Shown: positions 47,003 through 57,677 of the stretch, in pieces
Numbering within the stretch: the stretch's first letter is position 1
Layout of the letters: every line of letters begins with the position of its first letter
Assembly: GCF_003966225.1 (NCBI RefSeq)
Contig: NZ_RXNU01000003.1
Coordinates: 434,001-498,000 of the forward strand
DNA length: 64,000 bases
Direction: 5' to 3'
Origin: Shewanella canadensis
GTDB taxonomy: Bacteria; Pseudomonadota; Gammaproteobacteria; Enterobacterales; Shewanellaceae
The notes under the pieces: model-generated
Told to the model about the DNA's origin: nothing
Database searches by the model: none
Seen by the model: only the letters and a program-made list of their open reading frames with translations
Made by a program: the position numbers and the translations under genes

Positions 47003-47008
47003 GGATAG

Positions 47009-47031
47009 AGGGAGCTTCGGCTCCCTTTTTT
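47009..47031 (+). terminator. Rho-independent terminator of the DUF1302 cluster
   Basis: AGGGAGC, TTCG loop, GCTCCCT, then a T-run to 47031: a UUCG-capped stem just after the MMPL gene stop. Confidence 0.95.
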
Positions 47032-47267
47032 ATTACCCTGTTTTTTGCATAGTTACGCTCAAATGCCGATTGATTTTTCATCTTTAGCACAAAAATACCA
47101 CTATTACTGGTTTCGCAGAGGATCTACCACTAAAATAACACTCGAAAAATGGCAAGTTTAGTAATAGACTTCGCGCATGACCTAGGTCACATTCTCCAGA
47201 CCGGTCATTTGTACAAGCATCCCAAAAATTATAAAAGCGCTGCCATAGACCCTAAGGAAACAGCAAC

Positions 47268-50200
47268 ATGGCCTTGAAAGATGCAATGCCTTCAGTACTA
47301 CTCGAAAATGTAGTTAACCTAATTCACTCTAAAGTTCCTCATGCACAATCAAAACAAGTAGAGCAGCTTGCTTCTTGTCTTTATGCCCATATGTCGAAAG
47401 ACGATCTTAATGCCCGTAATGATAGTGACCTTTATGGTGCGGTATTAAGTTTATGGAATTCGGCAAATGTCACCCCTAAGGGGGAGTCCCATATTCGGGT
47501 ATTTAACCCTAGCCAGTCTAAGCATGGTTGGCAGTCGACTCACTCGATCATCGAAGTTATTCAACCCGATATGCCATTCCTGGTTGATTCTGTCGGTATG
47601 GCACTCAATCGAATTGGTATCACGGCCCACGCTATTCTGCATACTCCTCTCTCAATAAAAAGAACTAAAGGGATGATTACGCAGGTTCACTACGGGGATG
47701 AGGGTAGCGAGAAACTTGAAAAGGTCGCTGTGTTCCTGATTGAGATTGATAGGCAAAGCAGTGATAAGGATATCAAGCAATTAGAGAAAGAAATTGAGTC
47801 AGTATTGGGTGATGTTGCAGCGTCTGTAGGCGACTGGGACATTATGTCTGCCAAATTGACAGAGACAATAAAAGAGCTCGATACTCGTCCTTACCCGGGT
47901 CATAAGAGTGAGCGTGAAGAAGCAATTAATTTCCTAAAGTATCTTAATGATCACCATTTTACCCTATTAGGCTATCGCAGATACGACCTGCACAAGGTAG
48001 AAGGTGATTTAGAGCTCATTCCTGATACTTCAACGAGCCTGGGATTAATGAATATTCCCGGCAAGCCAAAGCCTGAAACCGGGTTACTCCTCTCCCAGTT
48101 ATCGGAAAGTGCTCGTAAAGAAGCCTTGGATAATAGCTTGTTGGTCTTGACCAAAAGTAGCGAAAAGAGTCGTGTTCACCGTCCAGCCTACGTCGATTAC
48201 GTTGGCGTTAAACGTTTCGATGAAAAAGGGAATGTTATTGGCGAAGATAGATTCTTAGGACTCTATGCTTCTAATCTCTATAATCGTAGCCCTCGTGAAA
48301 TTCCAATGTTAGCCGAAAAAGTACAGCGAGTGCTGGACCGCTCCGGTTTGACGCCGAGTTCTCACGATTATAAAGCCTTGATGCATATCCTAGAGACACT
48401 GCCCCGCGATGAACTTATTCAGGGGAATGTCGAAGAGTTAGCCCATGTCGCCCATGGTGTTCTGGAGATGCAAGATAGAGATAAATTGAAACTATTTGTA
48501 CGTAAAGATGGCTTCGGTCGCTTCCTGTCCTGTTTGGTATACGTCTCTAAAGATAGATATAACACTAAATTACGTGAAGACACTCAGCGAATTCTGGGCC
48601 AGCACTTCAAGAGTGATTCACAAGTTGAATTTACCACTTACTTTTCAGAATCAACGCTCGCGCGAACTCATTACATAGTGAAAGTCGATAATAATAATAT
48701 GGATGTGGATGTGGCTGCTATCGAAAACAATTTAATTGAAGCTGCTCGCTCTTGGGAAGATAAACTCAATGATGCATTGAGTAGTGCTCAGGGTGAAGAG
48801 TTAGGTAAGAGTCTTAGCAAGCGTTATATCAATGCCTTTCCTCGCAGTTATAAAGAGGATGTATTGCCAAGCTCTGCCGTTGTCGATATTCAGCACCTTG
48901 AATCTTTAAATGATGATCTGCAACTGGGAATGCTTTTCTATCAGCCACAAGAGACTGCACTTAATAACAGTAAAGTTCGTCTGAAGTTGTTCCATAAAGA
49001 TGAGCCCATTCATCTGTCAGATGTTTTACCTATGCTGGAAAACTTCGGTCTAAGAGTGATCAACGAACGTCCTTATGAACTTAAGACGGCGGATGGCGCA
49101 ACCTATTGGATCCTTGATTTCTTGATGACAGTGCAGGGCACGTCAACACAGAGCATCGCTGATAGTCAACTTCGTTTCCAAACCGCTCTATCTGAAGTGT
49201 GGAGAAAGAAACTTGAAGATGATGGCTTTAACCGATTAGTGTTAGCGACAGGTCTTGGTGGAAGAGAAGTCTCGATTCTACGTGCCTATGCGAAATATAT
49301 GCGCCAGATCGATGCAACCTTCAGCCAAGCTTACATCGAAGAGACATTCACTCGCTATCCTCAGATCGCAGATTTTCTGGTTAAGATGTTTATGCGTAAG
49401 TTTAACCCGAAACTTAAGACTCGCACGCTGAGTAAGTTTGTTGAACAGATCGATCTGCGTTTGGAAGATGTGTCCAGCCTGGATGATGACAGAATTATTC
49501 GTCGTTACTTAGATCTTATCAATGCCACGCTGAGAACGAACTTCTATCAAGTTAGCGAAACTGGTGAAGTGAAAGCTTATCTTTCATTCAAATTTGCACC
49601 GGAAGAGATCCCTGAGATGCCTCGTCCTTTGCCTAAATTTGAAATCTTTGTCTATTCACCAAGAGTCGAAGGTGTGCACCTTCGTGGTGGCAAAGTGGCG
49701 CGTGGTGGACTGCGTTGGTCTGACCGTCGTGAGGATTTCCGTACTGAAGTATTGGGTCTCGTTAAAGCGCAGCAAGTTAAAAATACCGTAATCGTACCGG
49801 TTGGTGCTAAAGGTGGTTTTGTTTGTAAGCAACTGCCGACAGAGGGGGGGCGCGAAGCGTTCTTTACCGAAGGTCAAGAGTGCTATCGCCTGTTTATTCG
49901 CGGTCTGTTGGATATCTCTGACAATATTATCAATGGGGAAGTCGTTCCGCCTGCGAATGTCGTTCGTCATGACGAAGATGACCCTTATTTAGTCGTCGCA
50001 GCCGATAAAGGCACCGCAACCTTCTCTGATATCGCTAATGCTATCTCCGCGGAGTATAACTTCTGGTTAGGTGATGCTTTTGCTTCTGGTGGTAGTAATG
50101 GTTATGACCACAAGAAGATGGGGATCACGGCCCGAGGTGCTTGGGAGTCTGTTAAACGTCATTTCCGTGAGATAGGTATCGATTGCCAGACAACAGATTT

Positions 50201-52112
50201 TACCTGCTTGGCAGTCGGTGATATGGCCGGAGATGTATTCGGCAACGGTATGTTGTTATCTGAACATATTCGTTTGGTCACAGCTTTTAACCATATGCAT
50301 ATATTTATCGACCCTAACCCTGATGCAGCATCAAGTTATAAAGAGCGTGCGAGACTATTTGAACTCCCTCGTTCAAGTTGGGAAGACTATAACAAGGAGC
50401 TTATCTCTAAAGGGGGGGGCATATTCCTTCGTTCTGCTAAGAAGATCTCTTTGACCCCAGAAATGAAGAAGATGCTGGAAACTAAGAAAGTATCGATGAC
50501 ACCAACGGAGTTGTTGAAAGAGCTTCTTAAGATGAAGGTCGATCTTATCTGGAATGGTGGTATCGGCACTTATGTTAAGGCATCGAACGAAACTCATGCC
50601 GAAGTTGGTGACCGCGCCAATGATGCACTTCGTGTCAATGGTAATGAAGTTCAGGCCAGAATTATCGGTGAAGGCGGTAACTTAGGCTGTACTCAGCTTG
50701 GTCGTATCGAATATGCCAGTAACGGCGGACGCATGAACACGGATTTCGTGGACAACGTCGGTGGTGTTGACTGTTCTGATAATGAAGTCAACATTAAAAT
50801 CTTACTGAACGCATTAGTTACAGATGGTGAAATGACGTTGAAGCAGCGTAATCGCCTCTTAATAGAGATGACTGATGAAGTCGGACGTATTGTCTTACAA
50901 GACTGTAAAGATCAAACCAGAACCATTTCGGTTACTCAGGTTCGAGGTGCTGAACAGCTTAAAGAGCAGATCCGTTTTATTCACTATCTTGAAAAAGACG
51001 GTAAGCTGGACAGAGGTCTGGAGTTCATTCCGTCAGATGATGAACTTGCGGAGCGACTCGCTAATGGTAAGGCGCTAACTCGTCCAGAGCTTTCTGTACT
51101 GGTTGCCTATGCGAAGATGGTGTTAAAAGAGCAATTGATAACGCCTGAAATTACCGATGATCCTTTCCTGAGTCAGCTGCTCATCGCTTATTTCCCTCAA
51201 CAGTTACAAGAGAAGTACAGCGACCGTATGGTAGCTCACCCACTGCGTGCAGAAATTATTGCCACCTCACTCGCGAATGAGCTTGTGAATGATTTAGGCC
51301 TTAATTTTGTTCAACGTATGCAAGATGAGACCGGTGCCTCAGTAGCTGAAGCTGCCATTTGTTACACTATGGCACGTGAAGTGTTTGGTTTATATGATTT
51401 AACCAAAGAGATCACTGCATTAAATGGAGTTATTCCTGCAGTTGTTCAAGGTGAAATGCTACATCAAATTCGCCGAAATATTCGTCGCGCTTGTCGCTGG
51501 TTCCTACGCCATCGCAATCGCAGCCATAGTATTGAGCAAACTGTAACGTTTTATGCTCCAGTATTCGCTGACTTAAAGGCGAATGTACACAATTATATGG
51601 TCGAAGAAGAGGTCAACGGCATACGTTCAGAAATTGCTGCTTTAGTTAAAGAGGGCGTTACTGAAGATGTTGCTACCCATGTTGTTAATATGAGTACCTT
51701 ATTCTCTGCACTGGATATATCACAAATCGCTGAACTTGAAGATAAGCCTGTAGCCTTAGTTGCTCAGACGTACTTCAAGTTAGGTGCGCGTGTTGAGTTA
51801 CACTGGTTCTTAGATCAGATTAGTGCTCAGCCGGTAGCGAACCATTGGCAAGCGCTCGCAAGAGCGGCCTTTAGAGAAGAGTTAGATTGGCAGCAACGTT
51901 CACTGAGCTCGGTCGTACTTCGTGCCTGTACAGATACGTGTGATGCAGAGACAATAATCACGCAGTGGATCGACTCCAATGAGGGCTTGTTGGAGAGATG
52001 GTTCCACATGCTTGCAGACTTTAAGACTTCGCAGATCCATGAGTTTGCGAAGTTCTCGGTCGCATTACGTGAACTAAACCTTTTGATTCTTCATTGTGAA
52101 GGTCAAAAGTAA
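47268..52112 (+). CDS. gdhB: NAD-dependent glutamate dehydrogenase, GDH-180 type
   Basis: 1614 residues, the length of the large GDH-180 class (about 1600) of Pseudomonas, Shewanella and Streptomyces. A long N-terminal ACT-like and helical regulatory part (about 1-700) precedes the catalytic domain (about 720-1240), where RGGLRWSDRREDFRTEVLGLV, VPVGAKGGF (substrate lysine) and IGEGGNLGC (NAD site) lie; a helical tail follows. It converts glutamate to 2-oxoglutarate and ammonia, feeding amino acids to the TCA cycle. AAGGAAA at 47251 is a plausible ribosome site. It has its own terminator. Confidence 0.95.
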   Translation: MALKDAMPSVLLENVVNLIHSKVPHAQSKQVEQLASCLYAHMSKDDLNARNDSDLYGAVLSLWNSANVTPKGESHIRVFNPSQSKHGWQSTHSIIEVIQPDMPFLVDSVGMALNRIGITAHAILHTPLSIKRTKGMITQVHYGDEGSEKLEKVAVFLIEIDRQSSDKDIKQLEKEIESVLGDVAASVGDWDIMSAKLTETIKELDTRPYPGHKSEREEAINFLKYLNDHHFTLLGYRRYDLHKVEGDLELIPDTSTSLGLMNIPGKPKPETGLLLSQLSESARKEALDNSLLVLTKSSEKSRVHRPAYVDYVGVKRFDEKGNVIGEDRFLGLYASNLYNRSPREIPMLAEKVQRVLDRSGLTPSSHDYKALMHILETLPRDELIQGNVEELAHVAHGVLEMQDRDKLKLFVRKDGFGRFLSCLVYVSKDRYNTKLREDTQRILGQHFKSDSQVEFTTYFSESTLARTHYIVKVDNNNMDVDVAAIENNLIEAARSWEDKLNDALSSAQGEELGKSLSKRYINAFPRSYKEDVLPSSAVVDIQHLESLNDDLQLGMLFYQPQETALNNSKVRLKLFHKDEPIHLSDVLPMLENFGLRVINERPYELKTADGATYWILDFLMTVQGTSTQSIADSQLRFQTALSEVWRKKLEDDGFNRLVLATGLGGREVSILRAYAKYMRQIDATFSQAYIEETFTRYPQIADFLVKMFMRKFNPKLKTRTLSKFVEQIDLRLEDVSSLDDDRIIRRYLDLINATLRTNFYQVSETGEVKAYLSFKFAPEEIPEMPRPLPKFEIFVYSPRVEGVHLRGGKVARGGLRWSDRREDFRTEVLGLVKAQQVKNTVIVPVGAKGGFVCKQLPTEGGREAFFTEGQECYRLFIRGLLDISDNIINGEVVPPANVVRHDEDDPYLVVAADKGTATFSDIANAISAEYNFWLGDAFASGGSNGYDHKKMGITARGAWESVKRHFREIGIDCQTTDFTCLAVGDMAGDVFGNGMLLSEHIRLVTAFNHMHIFIDPNPDAASSYKERARLFELPRSSWEDYNKELISKGGGIFLRSAKKISLTPEMKKMLETKKVSMTPTELLKELLKMKVDLIWNGGIGTYVKASNETHAEVGDRANDALRVNGNEVQARIIGEGGNLGCTQLGRIEYASNGGRMNTDFVDNVGGVDCSDNEVNIKILLNALVTDGEMTLKQRNRLLIEMTDEVGRIVLQDCKDQTRTISVTQVRGAEQLKEQIRFIHYLEKDGKLDRGLEFIPSDDELAERLANGKALTRPELSVLVAYAKMVLKEQLITPEITDDPFLSQLLIAYFPQQLQEKYSDRMVAHPLRAEIIATSLANELVNDLGLNFVQRMQDETGASVAEAAICYTMAREVFGLYDLTKEITALNGVIPAVVQGEMLHQIRRNIRRACRWFLRHRNRSHSIEQTVTFYAPVFADLKANVHNYMVEEEVNGIRSEIAALVKEGVTEDVATHVVNMSTLFSALDISQIAELEDKPVALVAQTYFKLGARVELHWFLDQISAQPVANHWQALARAAFREELDWQQRSLSSVVLRACTDTCDAETIITQWIDSNEGLLERWFHMLADFKTSQIHEFAKFSVALRELNLLILHCEGQK

Positions 52113-52128
52113 ACAATAATAATTAAAT

Positions 52129-52155
52129 AGCCCTGGCAAATGCCGGGGCTTTTTT
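52129..52155 (+). terminator. Rho-independent terminator of gdhB
   Basis: AGCCCTGGCA pairs with TGCCGGGGCT across AA, with one T-G pair, then a T-run. It lies 16 bases after the stop and just ahead of pyrD. Confidence 0.92.
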
Positions 52156-52171
52156 CGGTCTAGGAGAAAAC

Positions 52172-53191
52172 ATGTTTTACAAAATTGCTCAAAAAGTCAT
52201 GTTTCAGATGGATCCTGAGAAGGCGCATCATCTTGCTATAGTAAGTCTTAAGGCGACGGCGAATACACCTTTAGATTGTTTTTATGCGCAGAAGTTTACT
52301 CAAGCCCCTGTTGAGTTTATGGGAGTGACTTTTCCTAACCCCGTTGGTTTAGCTGCAGGGATGGATAAAGATGGCGAGTGCATCGATGGCTTTCATGCGA
52401 TGGGGTTTGGTCATATTGAAGTGGGGACAGTAACCCCCCGACCACAACCGGGTAATGATCTGCCACGTCTGTTTAGACTGAAGCCTGCGAAAGCGATTAT
52501 CAATAGAATGGGATTTAACAACAAGGGGGTTGATAATCTGGTTGCAAATTTAAAAGCGGCTAAGTCAGGTGCCTTGGTTGGCGTCAATATTGGTAAGAAC
52601 AAAGATACGCCGGTAGAGCAGGGTAAAGATGATTATCTTATCTGCATGGAGAAGGTTTATGAATATTCGGCATATATAGCCATCAATATCTCATCTCCTA
52701 ATACTCCGGGACTCCGTAGTCTACAATATGGTGATTTGCTTGATGATCTATTGGGATCATTAAAAGCCAAACAGAAAGATCTTGCTGAGAAGCATGGTAA
52801 GTATGTTCCGATCGCTCTTAAGATTGCACCGGATTTGTCAACAGAAGAGATTGAGAAAATTTCAGATTCACTGATCAGAAATCAATTTGACGGTGCTATT
52901 GCGACCAATACAACACTCAGTCGAGATGGTGTCAGTGGTTTGATGAACTCTAATGAAGCGGGTGGGTTAAGTGGTAAGCCATTAAATTCATTATCTACAG
53001 CGGTGATTAAACAGTTGGCTGATTGTTTAAAAGGTGAGATACCGATCATTGGTGTCGGTGGAATTAATACTGCTTCAGATGCTTTAGATAAACTCGATGC
53101 AGGCGCAAAAATGGTGCAAATATTCTCAGGGTTTATCTATCAGGGACCTAAATTAATTCAAGATATCGTTGAAGCTTATAGGGCTCGATAG
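52172..53191 (+). CDS. pyrD: Dihydroorotate dehydrogenase (quinone), class 2
   Basis: 339 residues (E. coli 336). It oxidises dihydroorotate to orotate with FMN and passes electrons to quinone, step four of pyrimidine synthesis, at the inner face of the inner membrane. The N-terminal amphipathic pair of helices ([19 protein letters not shown]) for membrane contact marks class 2; FMN and substrate motifs are [33 protein letters not shown] and GVGGI. The start follows TAGGAG. No pyrimidine attenuator is obvious in the short leader. Confidence 0.96.
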   Translation: MFYKIAQKVMFQMDPEKAHHLAIVSLKATANTPLDCFYAQKFTQAPVEFMGVTFPNPVGLAAGMDKDGECIDGFHAMGFGHIEVGTVTPRPQPGNDLPRLFRLKPAKAIINRMGFNNKGVDNLVANLKAAKSGALVGVNIGKNKDTPVEQGKDDYLICMEKVYEYSAYIAINISSPNTPGLRSLQYGDLLDDLLGSLKAKQKDLAEKHGKYVPIALKIAPDLSTEEIEKISDSLIRNQFDGAIATNTTLSRDGVSGLMNSNEAGGLSGKPLNSLSTAVIKQLADCLKGEIPIIGVGGINTASDALDKLDAGAKMVQIFSGFIYQGPKLIQDIVEAYRAR

Positions 53192-53223
53192 TAAATAGAT
53201 CTTTATTGGATCTACTTTTGATC

Positions 53224-53246
53224 GCGCGATCGCAATTGGATCGCGC
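53224..53246. terminator. Hairpin between pyrD and zapC
   Basis: GCGCGATC (53224-53231) with GATCGCGC (53239-53246), 7-base loop, 33 bases after the pyrD stop. No T-run follows, so it may be an mRNA stabiliser or weak terminator. Confidence 0.5.
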
Positions 53247-53355
53247 ATGATCAATATAACATATTGTTATTAAACTCATATTTTGAAAATATATTTTGAT
53301 ATTGGATAAATTATCATCTATTATCGAGCTGTACTTTATATTATGGGTAAACGTT

Positions 53356-53889
53356 ATGTTATTAATGCCAAAAAGGGATTGGCAATGGATATATAACGAT
53401 GCGTATGGTTTTTTAAGCGTTTCGTTAGGCTCAGATATGGAATTTCTGACCCCTTATAAATCTAAATCTTTAATCCCTGATGCCCAATCGGAATTAGAGT
53501 TCAGTGTCGAACACGCTAAATTTTATATTGAGTTTGTTGAGAGGCTCTCTAAGTCGATGAGTTTATCTGATGCGGCTAAGGTGCAATTGGCTCTTAATGC
53601 GACTGCTGCACATTTCTTATTAAAGCCTCAGATGCCTAAATCCTGGTTTTTCGATACAAGCACTATGTGTGTCTATAGCGAATTAGCTAAAGTTTTTCAA
53701 CTAAGGTGTCAAGGGGTGAACGCTCAGGTCCTGGTGGTTGAAGCAAATATTCAAGCATCACTCGTTATGCTCTTATCAAATGAACTTTCGCTAAATGGCA
53801 CTAAGTCATTAATGCAATTTGAGTGTATCAAGGTCATGAATGACAGATTGTACCCATTAAATATCAAGCGACATATTGTTGCGGCTTAA
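53356..53889 (+). CDS. zapC: Cell division protein ZapC
   Basis: 177 residues from ATG 53356, preceded by GGG at 53344; the frame continues upstream to a TTG but the family begins about here (E. coli ZapC is 180). KRDWQWIYNDAYGFLSVSL at the start and LLKPQMPKSWFFDTS in the middle are the conserved segments. ZapC stabilises FtsZ filaments at the division ring. Same order pyrD-zapC as in E. coli. Confidence 0.92.
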   Translation: MLLMPKRDWQWIYNDAYGFLSVSLGSDMEFLTPYKSKSLIPDAQSELEFSVEHAKFYIEFVERLSKSMSLSDAAKVQLALNATAAHFLLKPQMPKSWFFDTSTMCVYSELAKVFQLRCQGVNAQVLVVEANIQASLVMLLSNELSLNGTKSLMQFECIKVMNDRLYPLNIKRHIVAA

Positions 53890-54179
53890 CTAATTCCCAG
53901 CTGAGTTACCCACTACTTATTTTATCTCTGGTTACCTCTGGTTATCTTTGCGATGGCCAGGGTCTGACTTAATGTTTCCATCCTCTCCGAAATAATCAAC
54001 CTTATTAAATCGCCATAAAAAGATGAGAGTCGATCTTTAATTTATCGTACGTTCACAGAACACAGAACACAGAACACAGAAAAATTAATGAAAAGTTTGA
54101 ATCAATAGTTATGAATCTGATGAATTTATAATTAGCTGAATGGTGAATAAATAAAGGTACGGATCAAGAAAATGGCTAG
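53890..54179. other. Gene-free stretch downstream of zapC and the tRNA array
   Basis: About 290 bp between the convergent zapC gene and the tRNA array. It includes four perfect tandem copies of CACAGAA (54054-54081). No terminator with a T-run was found for the tRNA transcript. Confidence 0.4.
54054..54081. repeat. Four tandem copies of CACAGAA
   Basis: A 7-base unit repeated four times without error, followed by AAA. A likely slippage-prone microsatellite in gene-free DNA. Confidence 0.8.
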
Positions 54180-54219
54180 GGAAGCGGATTTATTTTAAAG
54201 CAGGGTATCGACTTTGGTT
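54180..54219 (-). pseudogene. Decayed fragment of a tRNA-like element
   Basis: The stretch GGATTTATTTTAAAGCAGGG and the following ATCGACTTTGG resemble the core of the 105-nt elements listed below (compare 54372-54410) but without tRNA ends. It looks like the worn-out last unit of the array. Confidence 0.4.
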
Positions 54220-54231
54220 TTAGATAAAAAT

Positions 54232-54308
<77 letters not shown>

Positions 54309-54359
54309 ACTGTTTTTTATTAAAGTCTAATAGATGTTTTTATTCTTCTACTAAAGAAT

Positions 54360-54464
54360 TGGTTGCGGGGGCTGGATTACTTTTTATTAAAGCAGGGCAA
54401 CGACCTTCGCCTTGTTTTCATAAAGAGTTGAGCTCGAGTAGCTTTTATACTGCTCCATCCCGCG
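54360..54464 (-). pseudogene. tRNA-fMet-like 105-nt element, copy 1
   Basis: Shares with the initiator tRNA the 5' end (CGCGGGATGGAGCAGTAT), GCGAAGGTCGTTG in the middle and the 3' end (CCCGCAACCA). Anticodon stem-loop and T-loop are replaced by unrelated sequence, making it 28 nt longer. Compared with copies 2 and 3 it has several changes, including one in the 3' acceptor arm (CCAGCCCCCGC). Confidence 0.8.
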
Positions 54465-54509
54465 TCCGATAAACGCTGTAAATTGTTTTGATTCTATTTA
54501 CTAAAGAAT

Positions 54510-54586
<77 letters not shown>

Positions 54587-54646
54587 TCCGGATGACCTAT
54601 ACACTAGATGAATGAATTTAAGTTTTGATTCTTTCAATCTAAGAAT

Positions 54647-54751
54647 TGGTTGCGGGAGCTGGATTACTTTATATAAAAGCGGGGCAACGACCTTCGCCTT
54701 GCTTTCATAAATAGCTGAGTCCGAGTAGCTTTTATACTGCTCCATCCCGCG
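54647..54751 (-). pseudogene. tRNA-fMet-like 105-nt element, copy 2
   Basis: Same plan and length as copy 1. Inner arms TATAAAAGC and GCTTTTATA can pair, and GCGGGA pairs with TCCCGC at the ends, so the transcript could form a rod with an internal loop instead of a cloverleaf. Lacks a usable anticodon arm. Confidence 0.8.
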
Positions 54752-54796
54752 TCCGATAAACGCTGTAAATTGTTTTGATTCTATTTACTAAAGAAT

Positions 54797-54873
<77 letters not shown>

Positions 54874-54933
54874 TCCGGATGACCTATACACTAGATGAAT
54901 GAATTGAAGTTTTGATTCTTTCAATCTAAGAAT

Positions 54934-55038
54934 TGGTTGCGGGAGCTGGATTACTTTATATAAAAGCGGGGCAACGACCTTCGCCTTGCTTTCATAAATA
55001 GCTGAGTCCGAGTAGCTTTTATACTGCTCCATCCCGCG
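54934..55038 (-). pseudogene. tRNA-fMet-like 105-nt element, copy 3
   Basis: By eye identical to copy 2. It lies closest to the promoter, so it is the first unit in the transcript. Units repeat at 287 bases (54510 to 54797, 54647 to 54934). Confidence 0.8.
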
Positions 55039-55108
55039 TCCTAGTTTCACTTTTAAGGATTTGCTAGATTTGACAATCTCAAACCCGCTCCCTCTCAAAG
55101 CGGGGCGA

Positions 55109-55137
55109 ACTATAGCGATAAGATTTTCCCATTGCAA
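55109..55137 (-). promoter_or_regulatory. Promoter of the tRNA array
   Basis: On the minus strand: -35 TTGCAA (55132-55137), 17-base spacer, -10 TATAGT (55109-55114). A GC-rich discriminator (TCGCCCCGC) follows, typical of stable-RNA promoters under stringent control. Confidence 0.8.
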
Positions 55138-55311
55138 GCCACATTTACGATAACTCGATTGAACGTTCATTAATGAAGCTAAACGCATCGTGAACGTACA
55201 AACCTGCATAACCTAAGTGGATTTTTGAGCCACTTATCCAATAACTTTTTATCATTTGTCTCGTCTTCGGGTATAATGTCTGATTAATTTTTAATGTGTA
55301 TCAATTTATCG

Positions 55312-57447
55312 ATGTTAAATTTCTTTGCTGCGGCTCCTAGGGGCTACGAATATGCGTTATCACTTGAGCTTGCAGAACTCGGTGCTTCTGAAATAAAAGA
55401 GAGTGTTGCAGGTGTTTATTTTTCGGCTTCGCTGGAATTAGGATACCGGATAACGCTATGGTCGCGGATAGCTAGCCGTATTATTCTTGTTATCCACAAA
55501 GGCCCGTGTGAATCCCCCGAGCAGCTATATAATGCGGCTTATGGTATCGATTGGCAGATGGAGTTTAATCACCGTAGTACATTCAGCATCGATTTTCATG
55601 GTATGGGTGGCTTTATTAATAACACCATGTTTGGTGCGCTTAAGATTAAAGATGCCATCGTTGACCGTTTCCGTGACGATGACTGCCCAAGACCTGATGT
55701 GGCTCGTGTGGATGCAGATTTTCGAATCGATGCTCACTATCGCCGCGGACAGATCACTATCGGTTTGAATTTTTCTGGTCCGGCGCTCCATAAGCGTGGC
55801 TACCGTTCAACAACGGGTGAGGCACCATTAAAAGAGAACCTGGCTGCGAACATGTTGGTTCGTAGTGGTTGGCAAAAGACTCCGGTCACCCTAATGGATC
55901 CGTTCTGTGGTAGTGGTACTATATTGATTGAAGCCGCAATGATGGCTTGCGATATGGCGCCCGGACTACATCGTGAGCGTTTTGGTTTTGAACATTGGCA
56001 CAGACATAGTGACAAAGTATGGCAAGGTTTGTTAGACGAAGCCAAAGCCAGAGCGTCAATAGGCAAAACACGTTGTACGACTAAGTTTTATGGCTCAGAC
56101 ATAGACTCACGGCTCGTTGCTCTGGCAAAACGTAATGCCGAAAATGCGGGCGTATTGGATCTGATAGAGTTTGACGTCTCAAATGCACTGAATGTTAAAG
56201 TGCCTGCTGAATCAGGTTACCTTATCAGTAACCCGCCTTATGGTGAGCGATTAGGCACAGTGACAGCGCTTTTACAGCTGTATTATCAATTAGGTGATAA
56301 GTTTAAGGCTGAATTTGGTGGTTGGAATCTCGCTATTCTAAACAGTGATGTTGAACTTTTATCCGCATTGAAGCTGAAAGCTGACAAGCAGATGAAGATG
56401 AATAACGGTGCGCTGGAATGTGCATTTAATCTTTATACTGTTCATGCAGAAAATACACGCCGTGTCGACCCAACCAAAATCAATCGAGACGGCGATGTCA
56501 GTGACATTGCGGTGCCTTTTGCTAACCGGGTCAAAAAGAATTTTAAGCAATTGCAGAAGTGGGCTAAAAAAGAGGGCGTCGATAGCTATCGTATCTACGA
56601 TGCCGATCTACCTGACTATAAAGTTGCCATCGATAAATATCTCGATTACGTTGTGATCCAAGAATATACCGCACCAGTAGATATTCCAGAGTCTGTAACT
56701 AAACGTCGTCTTACTGACGTTTTGATCACCTTGCCTAGTGCTATTGGTATCGATCCCGAGCATATTATTTTAAAAACTCGTGAGCGTCAGAAGGGCACTA
56801 ATCAATATGAGAAGATCCAAGCAAATAAACTTGAGCTAATTACCACTGAGTACGGGGCTAAATTTAAGCTAAACCTCAAAGAGTATTTAGATACGGGGCT
56901 TTTCCTCGATCATCGCCTCACGCGTAAGCTCGTTGGGCAAAAATCTAAAGACAAAGATGTACTGAATTTATTTGCTTACACCGGAACGGCTTCTGTGCAT
57001 GCGGCATTGGGTGGGGCTAAATCGGTTAAAACGGTCGATATGTCAAATACCTATACCAACTGGGCTAAAGAGAATTTTGCCTTAAATGGGTTGAATGATG
57101 ATAAATATCAGTTTGTTCAAGCCAACTGCATGCAGTGGATCAAAACCACTCATGATAAATTTGACCTTATTTTTATCGATCCTCCAACGTTTTCCAATTC
57201 AAAGCGCATGGAAGATTCTTTCGATGTTCTACGTGACCATGTTGCCTTGTTATCGAGTTTAATTAAGCTATTGAATCCTAACGGCGAGATTATTTTCTCT
57301 AACAATAAGCGTAAGTTTAAAATGGAGATCGAAGCATTAGAAGCATTGAATTTTACCGTTAAAAATATCGATAATCAGACGTTACCTTTGGATTTCAAAC
57401 GTAATCCACAAATCCATAATACTTGGCTGTTGACCCATGCCGAGTAA
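55312..57447 (+). CDS. rlmL: Fused 23S rRNA guanine methyltransferase RlmKL
   Basis: 711 residues from the second ATG (55312), which matches the start of the E. coli protein (702); the frame opens six codons earlier. An N-terminal THUMP domain (about 45-155) leads to the RlmL half, which makes N2-methylguanine at 2445 ([24 protein letters not shown]), and the C-terminal RlmK half, which makes 7-methylguanine at 2069 ([31 protein letters not shown]). Overlaps the glutaredoxin-like gene by 11 bases, so the two are coupled. Confidence 0.95.
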   Translation: MLNFFAAAPRGYEYALSLELAELGASEIKESVAGVYFSASLELGYRITLWSRIASRIILVIHKGPCESPEQLYNAAYGIDWQMEFNHRSTFSIDFHGMGGFINNTMFGALKIKDAIVDRFRDDDCPRPDVARVDADFRIDAHYRRGQITIGLNFSGPALHKRGYRSTTGEAPLKENLAANMLVRSGWQKTPVTLMDPFCGSGTILIEAAMMACDMAPGLHRERFGFEHWHRHSDKVWQGLLDEAKARASIGKTRCTTKFYGSDIDSRLVALAKRNAENAGVLDLIEFDVSNALNVKVPAESGYLISNPPYGERLGTVTALLQLYYQLGDKFKAEFGGWNLAILNSDVELLSALKLKADKQMKMNNGALECAFNLYTVHAENTRRVDPTKINRDGDVSDIAVPFANRVKKNFKQLQKWAKKEGVDSYRIYDADLPDYKVAIDKYLDYVVIQEYTAPVDIPESVTKRRLTDVLITLPSAIGIDPEHIILKTRERQKGTNQYEKIQANKLELITTEYGAKFKLNLKEYLDTGLFLDHRLTRKLVGQKSKDKDVLNLFAYTGTASVHAALGGAKSVKTVDMSNTYTNWAKENFALNGLNDDKYQFVQANCMQWIKTTHDKFDLIFIDPPTFSNSKRMEDSFDVLRDHVALLSSLIKLLNPNGEIIFSNNKRKFKMEIEALEALNFTVKNIDNQTLPLDFKRNPQIHNTWLLTHAE

Positions 57448-57676
57448 TCCATTTCAGTATATCTTGTTTCACACAGATGCCTGTCATCTGTGTGAACTTG
57501 CTGCACAGTTACTCGATCAAATTCAGCTTGAATATGAGAAGCAAGATATTTGCGATGACGATTTCCTTGCCGAGCAATATGGTATACGCATTCCCGTATT
57601 AAAACAGATTGATACCAATAAAGAGCTAAATTGGCCTTTTGATATTGATAATGTGAAAGAATTTTTAGGAGCATAA
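57437..57676 (+). CDS. Glutaredoxin family protein
   Basis: 79 residues. CHLC (residues 16-19) is a CxxC thiol pair after the first beta strand (YILFHTDAC), and RIPVLKQI carries the cis-proline of the thioredoxin fold. It belongs to the short DUF836/glutaredoxin-like group often found between rlmL and uup. Redox partner unknown. Its TAA is followed one base later by the uup start. Confidence 0.85.
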   Translation: MPSNPFQYILFHTDACHLCELAAQLLDQIQLEYEKQDICDDDFLAEQYGIRIPVLKQIDTNKELNWPFDIDNVKEFLGA

Positions 57677-57677
57677 C

